Source: Neorhizobium alkalisoli (GTDB taxonomy: Bacteria > Pseudomonadota > Alphaproteobacteria > Rhizobiales > Rhizobiaceae). Taken from it: DNA of 64,000 bases. The stretch covers positions 62,001 to 126,000 of the forward strand of contig NZ_VIWP01000012.1 of the NCBI RefSeq assembly GCF_007829835.1. The letters are read 5' to 3'. Each line of letters begins with the position of its first letter. Position 1 is the first letter of the stretch. A program made the translations under genes and the position numbers. Shown one piece after another: positions 50,585 to 59,346 of the stretch. The notes beneath the pieces were generated by a model, which was not told where the DNA came from, did not search any database, and was given only the letters and a program-made list of their open reading frames with translations.

Positions 50585-52096
50585 TCAAGGCAGCATCCAT
50601 TCGGGGGCATTTTGATAGCATACCGGACGAAGGAATCTCCGGATCGACATTGTCCCGACACTCGTGGCACCGAAATTCGTCGATGCCGGATAGGGGCCGC
50701 CATGCACCATTGCATCGCAAACCTCGACGCCTGTCGGAAAACCGTTGACGAGCAATCTACCCGCCTTGTGCTCGAGAATGCGGGCAAGCGATGTCGCCAG
50801 ATCGCGGTCGGCCTCTTCGATATGCACGGTTGCTGTCAGCTGCCCTGAAAAATTCCGCGCGACGGACAGCATTGCGTCCTCCGATGGAAGCCGCACGACC
50901 AGCGCTGTCGGGCCAAAAACCTCTTCATGCAGGTGGTGAGTGGCAAGGAAGGTTTCGGCATCCGTCTCGAAAAGCGCCGGCGCGCTGTTTCGGCCGCTTG
51001 CACCACTGTTGAGCAAGGTGCGGACACCTGGTGTCGCGGCCATCTGTGCGGTTCCCCGCGACCAAGCGGTGGCAATGCCGTCGGTCAGCATGGTTTGCGG
51101 TGCGATCGCTTCCAGGGCCGCGTGGGCTGCCGCAATGAAGCGATCGGCGGCGGGGCCGTCGATCAGGAAGGCAATCCCCGGATTGGTGCAGAACTGGCCG
51201 GCGCCCATGCTGAGCGAGCCGGCCCAGCCGGCGCCCAGCCCTTCCGCACGACCGTCAAGCGCAGACGGCAATACGAACATCGGATTGACACTGCCGAGTT
51301 CGCCGAAAAAGGGAATAGGCTCGGGCCGTGCGGCGCAGAGATCAAACAAGGCGCGTCCGCCGAAAAGTCCGCCGGTAAAGCCGACGGCCTTGATCGCCGG
51401 ATGCGTCACGAGTGCCTCGCCAACCACGCGGCTGCCTGCCTGGATCAGGCTGAAGACACCGTCGGGCATGCCGGCGGATTTCTGGGCGGCAAGGATGGCC
51501 TCGGCGACGATCTCGGATGTGCCGGGATGGGCGGAATGGCCCTTGACCACGACCGGGCATCCGGCCGCAAGCGCCGCTGCCGTGTCGCCGCCCGCCGTCG
51601 AAAAGGCGAGTGGAAAATTCGAGGCGCCGAACACGGCGACGGGGCCGATCGGCCGCTGGATCAGCCGCAATTCAGGGCGGGGCAGGGGCGAGCGCTCGGG
51701 CTGCGCCGCGTCGATCCGTTCGTCAAGATGGGTACGGCCAAGAATATGGCGCGCAAAAAGCCGCAACTGTCCCGTCGTTCGCGCCCGTTCGCCGTCAAGG
51801 CGGCCCGGCGGAAGACCTGTCTCGCGGCTGCCGATCCAGGTGATTGCCGCGGCGCGGCTTTCGATCTCGTCGGCAATGGCATTCAGGAATGCGGCGCGGC
51901 TCTCGATCGATGTCGAGGCATAGGCATCGAAGGCCGCCGCGGCCGCCCGGCACGCATCATCGACCAGCGCCGCATTGCCGGCCGAAAATTCGAAAGCCGG
52001 TCCCTCCGCCGGTGACGAGGAAAAATGGTCTGGCGTGTCGACCCAGGCCCCAGCGATCAGGTGGCGGCCGTGCGGTCGAAATTGAGCGTCGGTCAT
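50585..52096 (-). CDS. Aldehyde dehydrogenase, 2,5-dioxovalerate/alpha-ketoglutaric semialdehyde type
   Basis: 503 aa. RPIGPVAVFGASNFPLAFSTAGGDTAAALAAG split over two motifs, glutamate motif FFGELGSVNP and Cys motif AGQFCTNPG are those of alpha-ketoglutaric semialdehyde dehydrogenases. It would make 2-oxoglutarate at the end of non-phosphorylative sugar-acid breakdown. Genes to its right encode the dehydratase and importer of the same pathway. The 181 bases on its left to 50403 hold nothing I recognise. Confidence 0.92.
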   Translation of the reverse strand: MTDAQFRPHGRHLIAGAWVDTPDHFSSSPAEGPAFEFSAGNAALVDDACRAAAAAFDAYASTSIESRAAFLNAIADEIESRAAAITWIGSRETGLPPGRLDGERARTTGQLRLFARHILGRTHLDERIDAAQPERSPLPRPELRLIQRPIGPVAVFGASNFPLAFSTAGGDTAAALAAGCPVVVKGHSAHPGTSEIVAEAILAAQKSAGMPDGVFSLIQAGSRVVGEALVTHPAIKAVGFTGGLFGGRALFDLCAARPEPIPFFGELGSVNPMFVLPSALDGRAEGLGAGWAGSLSMGAGQFCTNPGIAFLIDGPAADRFIAAAHAALEAIAPQTMLTDGIATAWSRGTAQMAATPGVRTLLNSGASGRNSAPALFETDAETFLATHHLHEEVFGPTALVVRLPSEDAMLSVARNFSGQLTATVHIEEADRDLATSLARILEHKAGRLLVNGFPTGVEVCDAMVHGGPYPASTNFGATSVGTMSIRRFLRPVCYQNAPEWMLP

Positions 52097-52186
52097 CTCT
52101 TTGGCTTTCGCAGATTGTCTTTGAAAATGGTCATGGGGAAATGATCCGGCCCGCAGGGGGCCGGACGATCGGATGGGTGTTGCCGA

Positions 52187-53188
52187 TCAGAGATCGCGGA
52201 CGGCGAGATCGCCGAACGCTTCCGGCTGGTCGACGGCGACGGCATTGCGCAGCGGCTCGCCGAAGCCCGGCGCCTCGATCTCGAAAACGTCGCCCGGTTC
52301 GACGCGGATACCGTCCCCGAAGGACAGTGTCGCAGTGCCGAACATATGGACATGCACATCGCCCGGCCTGCGGAACAGGCGGTATTTGAAGTGATGATAT
52401 TCCAGATTGGCAAAGCTGTGGGACATGTTCTCCTCGCCCGAAAGGAAGGGCTTTTCCCAAAGCACCTTGCCATCGCGCAGGATACGGCTCGTGCCACGAA
52501 TATCGGCGGGCGGCGCGCCGACGCGGATTTCCGGACCGATCGAGGCCGGGCGCAGCTTGGAATGGGCCAGATACAGATAATTCTGCCGCTCGGTGACATG
52601 GTCGGAAAATTCGTTCGACACGGCAAAGCCGAGGCGGAAGGCCTGGCCCTTGTCATCGATGACGTAGATGCCGGCCATTTCCGGCTCCTCGCCATGGTCG
52701 AGCGCAAAGGCGGGCGAGGTCAACGCCTTGCCCGGTGCGGCCAGGGAGTGGCCATTGCCCTTGTAGAACCATTCCGGCTGCACGCCGACCTTGCCGGCTT
52801 CGGGCTTGCCGCCTTCGATGCCCATACGGAACATCTTCATCGTATCGGTCGCGCCGACCTCGACCTTCTTGACTTCCGCATGCATGCCGTCGCGCGTCGC
52901 TGCCGATCCGAGATGGGTGAGGCCCGTGCCGGTCAGATGCAGATGCGCCGGATCCGCATGGGTGATCGGCGCCAGATACCGGCCGTCGCGGGCAAGCGTC
53001 GCAGGATCGTGTTCTGCGCCGAACCCGTGCGCGGCGATGACGTCGGCAATACGGCGGCCGCTGTTTGCGGCTTCCAGGGCAAGTGCATGGACACTTTTCG
53101 CGCCAAGCACTTCGCGGGCCGGTTCGCCCTCTTCACGGGCAAGGACGATGATGGCGCCGTCGGCGCCCGAGATCTGGGACAACAACAT
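52187..53188 (-). CDS. AraD1/GguC-type FAH-superfamily protein
   Basis: 333 aa starting MLLSQISGADGA (53188). HLTGTGLTHLGSA, MFRMGIEGGKP, EWFYKGNGHSL, GEEPEMAGIYVID, LGFAVSNEFSDHVTE match the GguC/AraD1 group of the FAH fold, common beside sugar-acid transport genes in rhizobia. Family reaction unclear; a dehydratase or aldolase step on a 2-keto-3-deoxy acid fits the gap in this cluster. An SBP-to-AraD1 hairpin lies upstream. Confidence 0.87.
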   Translation of the reverse strand: MLLSQISGADGAIIVLAREEGEPAREVLGAKSVHALALEAANSGRRIADVIAAHGFGAEHDPATLARDGRYLAPITHADPAHLHLTGTGLTHLGSAATRDGMHAEVKKVEVGATDTMKMFRMGIEGGKPEAGKVGVQPEWFYKGNGHSLAAPGKALTSPAFALDHGEEPEMAGIYVIDDKGQAFRLGFAVSNEFSDHVTERQNYLYLAHSKLRPASIGPEIRVGAPPADIRGTSRILRDGKVLWEKPFLSGEENMSHSFANLEYHHFKYRLFRRPGDVHVHMFGTATLSFGDGIRVEPGDVFEIEAPGFGEPLRNAVAVDQPEAFGDLAVRDL

Positions 53189-53216
53189 GGATTCTGATCT
53201 TTCGTGATGGCAATGA

Positions 53217-53258
53217 CCCGGATGCGGCACGCCTGGGAGTTGCGCCGCCGCATCCGGG
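53217..53258 (-). terminator. Strong hairpin between binding protein and AraD1 genes
   Basis: CCCGGATGCGGC (53217-53228) and GCCGCATCCGGG (53247-53258), perfect 12-bp stem 16 bases past the binding-protein stop. No clear U-tract. Likely mRNA stabiliser or partial terminator. Confidence 0.65.
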
Positions 53259-53273
53259 AGGAGGTATCTCTTC

Positions 53274-54065
53274 TTACTTGCCGCGATATTCGGCAGGCAG
53301 CTCAATGCCGAAATGCTTCTTGTAGATCGTGTTCAGTTCGCCCGAGGCGATCTTGCTCTTGATCCACTGGTCGAGCCAGGCCTTCAGCTCGGCTTCGTTC
53401 TTGCGGATACCGATCGCATAGGGGGCCGAGCTCATCACGAACTTGATCTCGAGGTCGCGGGACGGGTTGGCGCGGTTGACCTGGGCGACGACGGAAGCAG
53501 CGGCCGCGATCAGGTCCTGCTGGCCGGTGGCGACGGCCGTATTGGTGGTCGCGTCATCCTCGTAACGGACGATGTTGACGCCGCCGACTTCCTTCGCACC
53601 CTTGGTCAGGGCCTGGTCGGAGGTCGTGCCGCGGGTCACGGCGATCGTCTTGCCAGCCAGCGAAGCGAAATCCGGAAGGGCTTGCGACTTCGGAGCACCG
53701 ACGACGGTCGGCACGACGCCATAGGGATCGGAATAATCGATGACCTTCTTCCGTTCATCGGTGATCGAGAAGGAGGCCATGACGACGTCGGCCTTGTTGG
53801 TCAAAAGGAAGGGCACGCGGTTGGGGCCACTGACCGGGACGATTTCAAGCTTCACGCCGAGATCCTTGGCAAGTTCGTTTGCTGCTTCCACGTCGGATCC
53901 GGCCGGCTTGCCGGCCTCGTCGAGCTGGCCATAGGGCGGTGCGCCGAGATCGATCGCGACGCGGATCGTTCCGGCCTTCTTGATGTCGGCAAGGGAATCG
54001 GCATGCGCCATGGTGGCGACCAGGCTGGTTGCGGCGAGAAGCGTTGCAGCGATGAAGCGTTTCAT
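53274..54065 (-). CDS. ABC transporter binding protein, polar amino acid type (family 3)
   Basis: 263 aa with Sec signal ending MAHADS. LADIKKAGTIRVAIDLGAPPYG, GSDVEAANELAKDLG, ADVVMASFSITDERKKVIDYSDPY are family 3 motifs. Start MKRFIAA (54065) chosen for the signal peptide and AGGAT upstream. Despite the class, the neighbours (UxaA/GarD-type dehydratase, semialdehyde dehydrogenase) suggest a sugar acid as ligand. Confidence 0.92.
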   Translation of the reverse strand: MKRFIAATLLAATSLVATMAHADSLADIKKAGTIRVAIDLGAPPYGQLDEAGKPAGSDVEAANELAKDLGVKLEIVPVSGPNRVPFLLTNKADVVMASFSITDERKKVIDYSDPYGVVPTVVGAPKSQALPDFASLAGKTIAVTRGTTSDQALTKGAKEVGGVNIVRYEDDATTNTAVATGQQDLIAAAASVVAQVNRANPSRDLEIKFVMSSAPYAIGIRKNEAELKAWLDQWIKSKIASGELNTIYKKHFGIELPAEYRGK

Positions 54066-54099
54066 TCTTATCCTCCGTGGAATGAATTTGATCAGGGAT

Positions 54100-54828
54100 T
54101 TAAAGGCCGTTGCCGATGAAGTTGCGCAGCTCGGGCGTTTGCGGTGCGTCCAGCATCCTGCCGTCGCCGGTTTCCCAGACGACGCCCTGATGCATGAACA
54201 CGATCTGGTTGGCGACGCGCTTGGCGAAGGCCATTTCATGCGTGACGAGGATCATCGTCATGCCGCCCTTGGCGAGCGCTTCGATGGTCTTCAGCACTTC
54301 GCCGGTCAGTTCCGGATCGAGTGCCGACGTCACTTCGTCGAACAACATGAGCTCAGGCTCCATGGCGAGCGAGCGCGCGATGGCGACGCGCTGCTGCTGG
54401 CCGCCGGAAAGCTGCTCGGGATAGGACGCCGCCTTTTCGGACAGACCGACCTGCGCCAGGACCCGCTGCGCGACCTCGCGCGCCTGAGCCTTGGACAGGC
54501 CGCGCGTCAGGCGCGGCGAGAGCGTGATGTTTTCCTCGACCGTCTTATGGGGGAAGAGGTTGTAGGACTGGAAGACGATGCCGACATCCTTGCGTAGCTC
54601 GCGAAGCTTGACGCCGGCCTCGTGCAGTTTTCGCCCGCAGACATTCAGTTCGCCGCCCTGGATGCTTTCAAGTCCGTTGACGCAGCGCAGCGCCGTCGAC
54701 TTGCCGGAACCGGAGCGGCCGATCAGCGCCACGACACTGCCTTTCGGCACCGAGAGCGAGACGCCCTTCAGGACTTCGAGTGCGCCATAGGATTTACGAA
54801 CATTGTGAAACTCGACGATATTGGTCAT
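54100..54828 (-). CDS. ABC transporter ATP-binding protein, polar amino acid type
   Basis: 242 aa. Walker A GRSGSGKST (Arg for Pro, common here), Q-loop FQSYNLFPH, signature LSGGQQQRV, Walker B LMLFDEVTSALDPE, switch VTHEMAFA. DEVTSALD rather than DEPTSALD is typical for this class. The second ATG (54828) has AGGATG upstream; the first is at 54837. Confidence 0.95.
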   Translation of the reverse strand: MTNIVEFHNVRKSYGALEVLKGVSLSVPKGSVVALIGRSGSGKSTALRCVNGLESIQGGELNVCGRKLHEAGVKLRELRKDVGIVFQSYNLFPHKTVEENITLSPRLTRGLSKAQAREVAQRVLAQVGLSEKAASYPEQLSGGQQQRVAIARSLAMEPELMLFDEVTSALDPELTGEVLKTIEALAKGGMTMILVTHEMAFAKRVANQIVFMHQGVVWETGDGRMLDAPQTPELRNFIGNGL

Positions 54829-54841
54829 GTCAGGCATCCTG

Positions 54842-55489
54842 TCAGGCGCGCTTCAGCTTGCGTTCAAGCCGGCGGGAAAAATGCGACAGCGGGAAGCAGA
54901 TCGCGAAATAGAGGACCGCGGCGACGGTAAACACCACGAAGGGCTTGAACGTCGAATTGTTGATCAGGCGGGCGGTATAGGTCAGTTCGGCAAAGCCGAT
55001 GACGACCGCGTAGGAGGTGTTTTTGACGATCTGCACCAGGAAGCCGATGGTCGGCGGAATGGAGATCTTCACGGCCTGCGGCAGGATGACATGCACCATG
55101 CGCTGCAGCCGGGTCAGCGCCAGGCATTCGGCCGCTTCCCATTGCGCCTTTGGCACAGACTGCAGCGAGCCGCGCCAGATCTCGGCCAGATAGGCGCTGG
55201 CATAGGCGGTCATCGCCATGCCGGCCGCCACCAGCGCCGGCACGTTGAAGCCGGCGACGGATATGCCGAAATAACAGAGAAACATCAGGATCGGCAGCGG
55301 AATGCCCTGGATGAGGGCAATATAGAGGCCGAGGCTGCGGCGCAGGGCTTTCGACTGCGAGATGCGACCGATGGCGATCGGCAGGCCAACGATCGTGCCG
55401 CCGACAAAGCCCATTAGCGACAGGCCGATGGTCCAGAGCATGCCCTGAAGCATGAGAATGTAATGTGCGATTGTAACGGAGCTGCCCAT
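54842..55489 (-). CDS. ABC transporter permease, polar amino acid type, first
   Basis: 215 aa, about five membrane segments. EAA loop WEAAECLALTRLQRMVHVILPQAVK. ATG 55489 follows GGAGGA; an in-frame GTG lies 15 bases earlier. Encoded directly after the second permease on the same strand. Confidence 0.93.
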   Translation of the reverse strand: MGSSVTIAHYILMLQGMLWTIGLSLMGFVGGTIVGLPIAIGRISQSKALRRSLGLYIALIQGIPLPILMFLCYFGISVAGFNVPALVAAGMAMTAYASAYLAEIWRGSLQSVPKAQWEAAECLALTRLQRMVHVILPQAVKISIPPTIGFLVQIVKNTSYAVVIGFAELTYTARLINNSTFKPFVVFTVAAVLYFAICFPLSHFSRRLERKLKRA

Positions 55490-55504
55490 GATGTCCTCCG
55501 GCAC

Positions 55505-56188
55505 TCAGAGCGGGGTGCCGAGACGGCGGCGACGGGTGAAGGCGAGCTGCGCTATACCCTCCATCGCAAACCGCATCAGGACCGAAAGCAGGAGATAGAT
55601 GACGGCGACCACGATGTAGATCTCGAAACCGCGGAAGGTGATCGACTGGATACCGTAGGCGGCGCCGGTCAGTTCCTCGACGGAGATCTGCGACATGATC
55701 GAGCTTGCCAGCATCATCAGCACGGACTGGCTGATCAGGGCGGGATAGACACGCTCAACCGCTTGGGGCAATTCCACATGGAAAAGCACCTGCCGGCGAC
55801 TGAGCGCAAGACAGTCCGCTGCCTCGAACTGGCCTTTCGGAATGGATTCCATTCCGGCGCGGATGATCTCGGCCGTGTAGGCGGACACGTTGATCACCAG
55901 CGTGACGATGGCCGCATAAAAGGCCGGCATGCGCAGGCCCATGGCGGCGAGGCCGAAGAACAGCCAGAACGCCTGGACAACCAGCGGTGTATTGCGGATC
56001 GCTTCCACGTAAATATTGGCTAAAGTCGACACGGTACGACTTCCGTGGACTTTGGCAACGGCGAGGCCGGCGCCGGCAACGAAACCTAGGATGATGGAAG
56101 CGCCTGACAGCAGCACGGTTTCAAGGGCGCCCCAGGCCAGATCTGGCCAGAAATCCCAAATGAAACTGAAATCGAACTCATAACCCAA
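55505..56188 (-). CDS. ABC transporter permease, polar amino acid type, second (TTG start)
   Basis: 227 aa. EAA loop FEAADCLALSRRQVLFHVELPQAVE; about five membrane segments. The chosen start is a TTG at 56188, 8 bases after GGAGGA; upstream in-frame Met codons have no ribosome site and would reach into the operator. First gene of the leftward transporter operon, divergent from the dehydratase. Confidence 0.9.
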   Translation of the reverse strand: MGYEFDFSFIWDFWPDLAWGALETVLLSGASIILGFVAGAGLAVAKVHGSRTVSTLANIYVEAIRNTPLVVQAFWLFFGLAAMGLRMPAFYAAIVTLVINVSAYTAEIIRAGMESIPKGQFEAADCLALSRRQVLFHVELPQAVERVYPALISQSVLMMLASSIMSQISVEELTGAAYGIQSITFRGFEIYIVVAVIYLLLSVLMRFAMEGIAQLAFTRRRRLGTPL

Positions 56189-56275
56189 TGCAGCTTTCCT
56201 CCAAATGCTGCTCCGCCGGCTCTCCATGCCTGCGGATGGCCGCATGATCGGCCTTGACGTGGAACTGCTAACGTA

Positions 56276-56289
56276 TATTGCATGCAATA
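56276..56289. promoter_or_regulatory. 14-bp palindrome, candidate GntR operator
   Basis: TATTGCATGCAATA, perfect, in the 119-base divergent region between the importer operon and the dehydratase gene, 19 bases before the dehydratase ATG. TTGCATGCAA-type sites are typical for FCD-class GntR proteins; the GntR gene at 57859 is the obvious candidate. Confidence 0.65.
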
Positions 56290-56307
56290 GGCATTAATGA
56301 GGGCGTT

Positions 56308-57840
56308 ATGTCGTTAGTCGAAAATCCGACAATCCTGCTCAATCCGGCCGACAGCGTTGGTGTTGCGCGGCGCACGATCAAGGCAGGCGAGCAGACAGGT
56401 CTGGCCGATGTCGTGGCCGCCGAAACCATTCCGCGCGGGCACAAGGTCGCCCTGCGGGCGATTGCCGAGGGCGAGGAAGTGCGCAAGTTCGGCCAGGTCA
56501 TCGGGATCGCCAGCCGCGACATCGCCGCTGGCCAGCATATTCACCTGCAGAACCTCTCGATGGTCGAGAGCCATCACGACCATCAGTTCTGCGTCGAGAA
56601 CCAGGATCCTGGGTTGGTGCCCGAAAACGAGCGGCTCACCTTCATGGGTTATGACCGCGGTCTCGGCGGCGTCGGCACGCGCAACTATATCGGGATCATC
56701 TCGACGGTGAACTGTTCCGCCACGGTGTCGCGCTACATCGCCGAGCATTTCAACCGGCTCGGCGGTCTTGACGGTTTCGACAATGTCGATGGCGTCGTTG
56801 CGCTGACCCATGGCGGCGGCTGCGCCATCAATACCAAGGGCGAGGGCTACGAATACCTGACGCGCGTCATCAAGGGATATGCCACGCATCCGAATTTCGG
56901 CGGCATCCTGATGATCGGCCTCGGTTGCGAGACGAACCAGATCCGACCAATCCTCGAACATTACAAGTTGGAAGAGGGCAATCGCTTCCGCACCATGACG
57001 ATCCAGCAGTTGGGCGGCACGCGCAAGACGATCGACGCCGCCTGCGACATGATTCGGGAAATGTTGCCGGAGGTGAATGCGGCACAGCGTACGCCGCAGC
57101 CGCTGTCGAAGCTGAAGATCGCGCTGGAATGCGGTGGTTCGGACGGGTATTCCGGCATCACCGCCAATCCGGCCCTTGGGGTCGCCTCCGACATGCTCGT
57201 GCGCCAGGGTGCGACGACCGTGCTGTCCGAGACGCCGGAAATCTACGGCGCCGAACATCTCTTGACCCGCCGCGCCAGGACGCCGGCCGTCGCGGAAAAG
57301 CTGTTGCAGCGGATCGAATGGTGGCGCGACTACACGTCCCGCAACAATGCCGAGCTCAACAACAATCCGTCGCATGGCAACAAGGAAGGCGGCCTGACGA
57401 CGATCCTGGAAAAATCGCTTGGCGCCGTTGCCAAGGGCGGTTCCATGCCGCTCAACGCCGTCTATGAATATGCCGAGCCTGTCACCGAACAGGGTTTCGT
57501 CTTCATGGACACGCCCGGCTATGATCCGGTCGCCGTGACCGGCCAGGTGGCCGGCGGCTGCAATATCGTCTGCTTCACCACCGGACGCGGTTCCGTCTCG
57601 GGCTGGAAGCCTTCGCCGACGATCAAGATCGCCACCAATTCCGTCATGTACGAGCACATGCAGGAAGACATGGACGTCAATTGCGGTGATATCGCGCGTG
57701 GTACCGATACGATCGATGCCGCCGGCAAGCGGATCTTCGACCTGATCGTCGCCGTCGCCTCCGGCGAGAAGACGCTGTCGGAGCATTTCGATTATGGCGA
57801 TAACGAATTCGTTCCGTGGCAGGTCGGTGCTGTGACCTGA
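56308..57840 (+). CDS. UxaA/GarD family dehydratase (altronate or galactarate dehydratase)
   Basis: 510 aa. N-terminal SAF-like domain (residues about 1-95, ADSVGVARRTIKAG), then GYDRGLGGVGTRNYIGII, THGGGCAINTKGEGYEYLTRV, GGSDGYSGITANPALG and MDTPGYDPVAVTGQVAGG, with FTTGRGS and KIATNS. These mark the Fe-dependent altronate/galactarate dehydratase family. It would turn a sugar acid into a 2-keto-3-deoxy acid. GAGGG 5 bases upstream fixes the ATG. Confidence 0.92.
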   Translation: MSLVENPTILLNPADSVGVARRTIKAGEQTGLADVVAAETIPRGHKVALRAIAEGEEVRKFGQVIGIASRDIAAGQHIHLQNLSMVESHHDHQFCVENQDPGLVPENERLTFMGYDRGLGGVGTRNYIGIISTVNCSATVSRYIAEHFNRLGGLDGFDNVDGVVALTHGGGCAINTKGEGYEYLTRVIKGYATHPNFGGILMIGLGCETNQIRPILEHYKLEEGNRFRTMTIQQLGGTRKTIDAACDMIREMLPEVNAAQRTPQPLSKLKIALECGGSDGYSGITANPALGVASDMLVRQGATTVLSETPEIYGAEHLLTRRARTPAVAEKLLQRIEWWRDYTSRNNAELNNNPSHGNKEGGLTTILEKSLGAVAKGGSMPLNAVYEYAEPVTEQGFVFMDTPGYDPVAVTGQVAGGCNIVCFTTGRGSVSGWKPSPTIKIATNSVMYEHMQEDMDVNCGDIARGTDTIDAAGKRIFDLIVAVASGEKTLSEHFDYGDNEFVPWQVGAVT

Positions 57841-57858
57841 CCGTGCTGTCCGGAACGT

Positions 57859-58830
57859 TCAGCCGGTGATCGGTTGAAAGAAGGGCTGCGGCGTCGCGAC
57901 ATAGCGGCGCCGCATCACCGCGGCCCGCTCGTCGACCTTGATCGCCGAAGCATGGATATGGCCGCGCAGGGCAAGTTCCGCGCCCGTATCGTCGCCGTTC
58001 AGCATCCGCCGGAAAATGCGCAGATGCTCGTTCATGAACGGTTCGTATTCCGGCATGTCGATGCGGATGCCCATGATCTGCTTGCTCAGCGTCAGCAAGC
58101 AATGGGTGCGGCGCAGAACCTTCACGAAGGTCGTGTTCGGCGAATATTCCAGGCAACGGACATGCAGGTCGAGTTCGAGCTCATAGAGTTCGCCCGCGGT
58201 CACCGCCGGATAGCGCCGCAGTGCCGTTTCGTGCCGCTCGATCATGCTTTCGAGCGTGGCGCGCGGCACATGCGGCACCGCCTGCCGCAGGGTGACCGGC
58301 TCCAGAAGATCGCGCAACTGGTAGAGTTCGGCAATTCGAGCCTTGTCCAGCGGCACGACCATCCAGCGGAAGCTTGCATCCTTTTCCACGAGGCCGAGCG
58401 GTTCGAGATGGATCAGCGCATCCCGCGCCGTGCTGCGGCTGACATTGTAGTAGCGGGCGAGCTCCACTTCGTTGATGCGCATAGAACCGAAAAAGGCCTG
58501 GTAGACGACCTTTGCTTCCAGATCCTCTGCAAAAGTCTGCCAGGAAAAGGCGACATGGTCTTGTGGCAGCGCGATTGCGCCGATCACCTGGCCCAGCAGG
58601 TCACGATCGGGTAGCGTATTGACCGGTCCGACGATGAGACCGCGCCCATCGAATCTATGCGCAAGGCCATCGGTTTCGATGAAGGCAAGAGCCTGCCTTA
58701 CCGGAGCACGACTGACGCTCATCCGCTCTGCGATAGGACCTTCCAGAAGGACCGTCCCAGTCGGGATGGATTGATCCTCAATACCCTGCCGCAAAGCGTC
58801 ATGAATAAGTTTATAAAGACTCTGCTTCAC
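57859..58830 (-). CDS. GntR-family regulator with two winged-helix domains and FCD-type domain
   Basis: 323 aa from a GTG (58830); a TTG at 58908 would add 26 residues. First GntR wHTH at about 6-68 (LYKLIHDALRQGI, SVSRAPVRQALAFIETDGL). A second DNA-binding-like domain at about 104-161 (MRINEVELARYYNVSRSTARDALIHLEPLGLV) precedes an all-helical FCD-like domain with LELDLHV, NEHLRIF and RGHIHA as likely metal ligands. Two wHTH units in one GntR protein is uncommon. Convergent to the dehydratase gene, 18 bases apart. Confidence 0.88.
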   Translation of the reverse strand: MKQSLYKLIHDALRQGIEDQSIPTGTVLLEGPIAERMSVSRAPVRQALAFIETDGLAHRFDGRGLIVGPVNTLPDRDLLGQVIGAIALPQDHVAFSWQTFAEDLEAKVVYQAFFGSMRINEVELARYYNVSRSTARDALIHLEPLGLVEKDASFRWMVVPLDKARIAELYQLRDLLEPVTLRQAVPHVPRATLESMIERHETALRRYPAVTAGELYELELDLHVRCLEYSPNTTFVKVLRRTHCLLTLSKQIMGIRIDMPEYEPFMNEHLRIFRRMLNGDDTGAELALRGHIHASAIKVDERAAVMRRRYVATPQPFFQPITG

Positions 58831-59346
58831 CCTGGCACCGTTTTCGAGACTACCGACCCGTACAAAAGACTGACTGACACCGTTATAAATAAATCTAAAG
58901 CCACTCAAATGGATCGTTCGCCGATTTCAGCAGATTTCTAAGGCTATCCGTTCAGGTCGGGACAAACGATTTGGGCCTCAAGGCCAACACCGCGGCACCG
59001 TCACTTTGTCTCGATGCTGAGCTGTTTCCTGGAGGAGGGTTACTTACCCCATAAAACGGGCTCTGCGGGAGTAATACGCGCCTTGCGCAGAGATATATGC
59101 CGGGACGGCATGCTGATGCGGTGACAAAACGGATATGACGAAGCTCATGTGCTCTTTCAGATGATGGGTGCCTGCATCGTGGATTGGCAAGACGGTGATG
59201 CCCTGAGCTTGGAAAAACGCGAGAACGTCTATCAATAATTCGCGCCCTGCGAACGCCGCTCATGGCCGAACATGCATTGGAAAAACGTATTGATAAGGTT
59301 GTGCCTTCCCGGCAACGCAGGTGTGGAGCGGCCCTCTTCTGCCCGA
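58831..59346. other. Region without recognisable gene
   Basis: 516 bases between GntR and LysR genes, both leftward. The first 80 bases may be the GntR N-terminus (TTG start) and promoter. A 63-codon leftward frame (59044-59235, TTG start, no ribosome site) and a short rightward frame at 59262 resemble nothing I know. Could hold a decayed gene. Confidence 0.35.

Noticed and set aside
56314..57786. 490-codon leftward frame opposite the dehydratase
   Set aside because: Shadow frame; the dehydratase on the plus strand has all family motifs.
59044..59235. 63-codon leftward frame
   Set aside because: TTG start without ribosome site and no recognisable family; kept only as part of the unassigned region.
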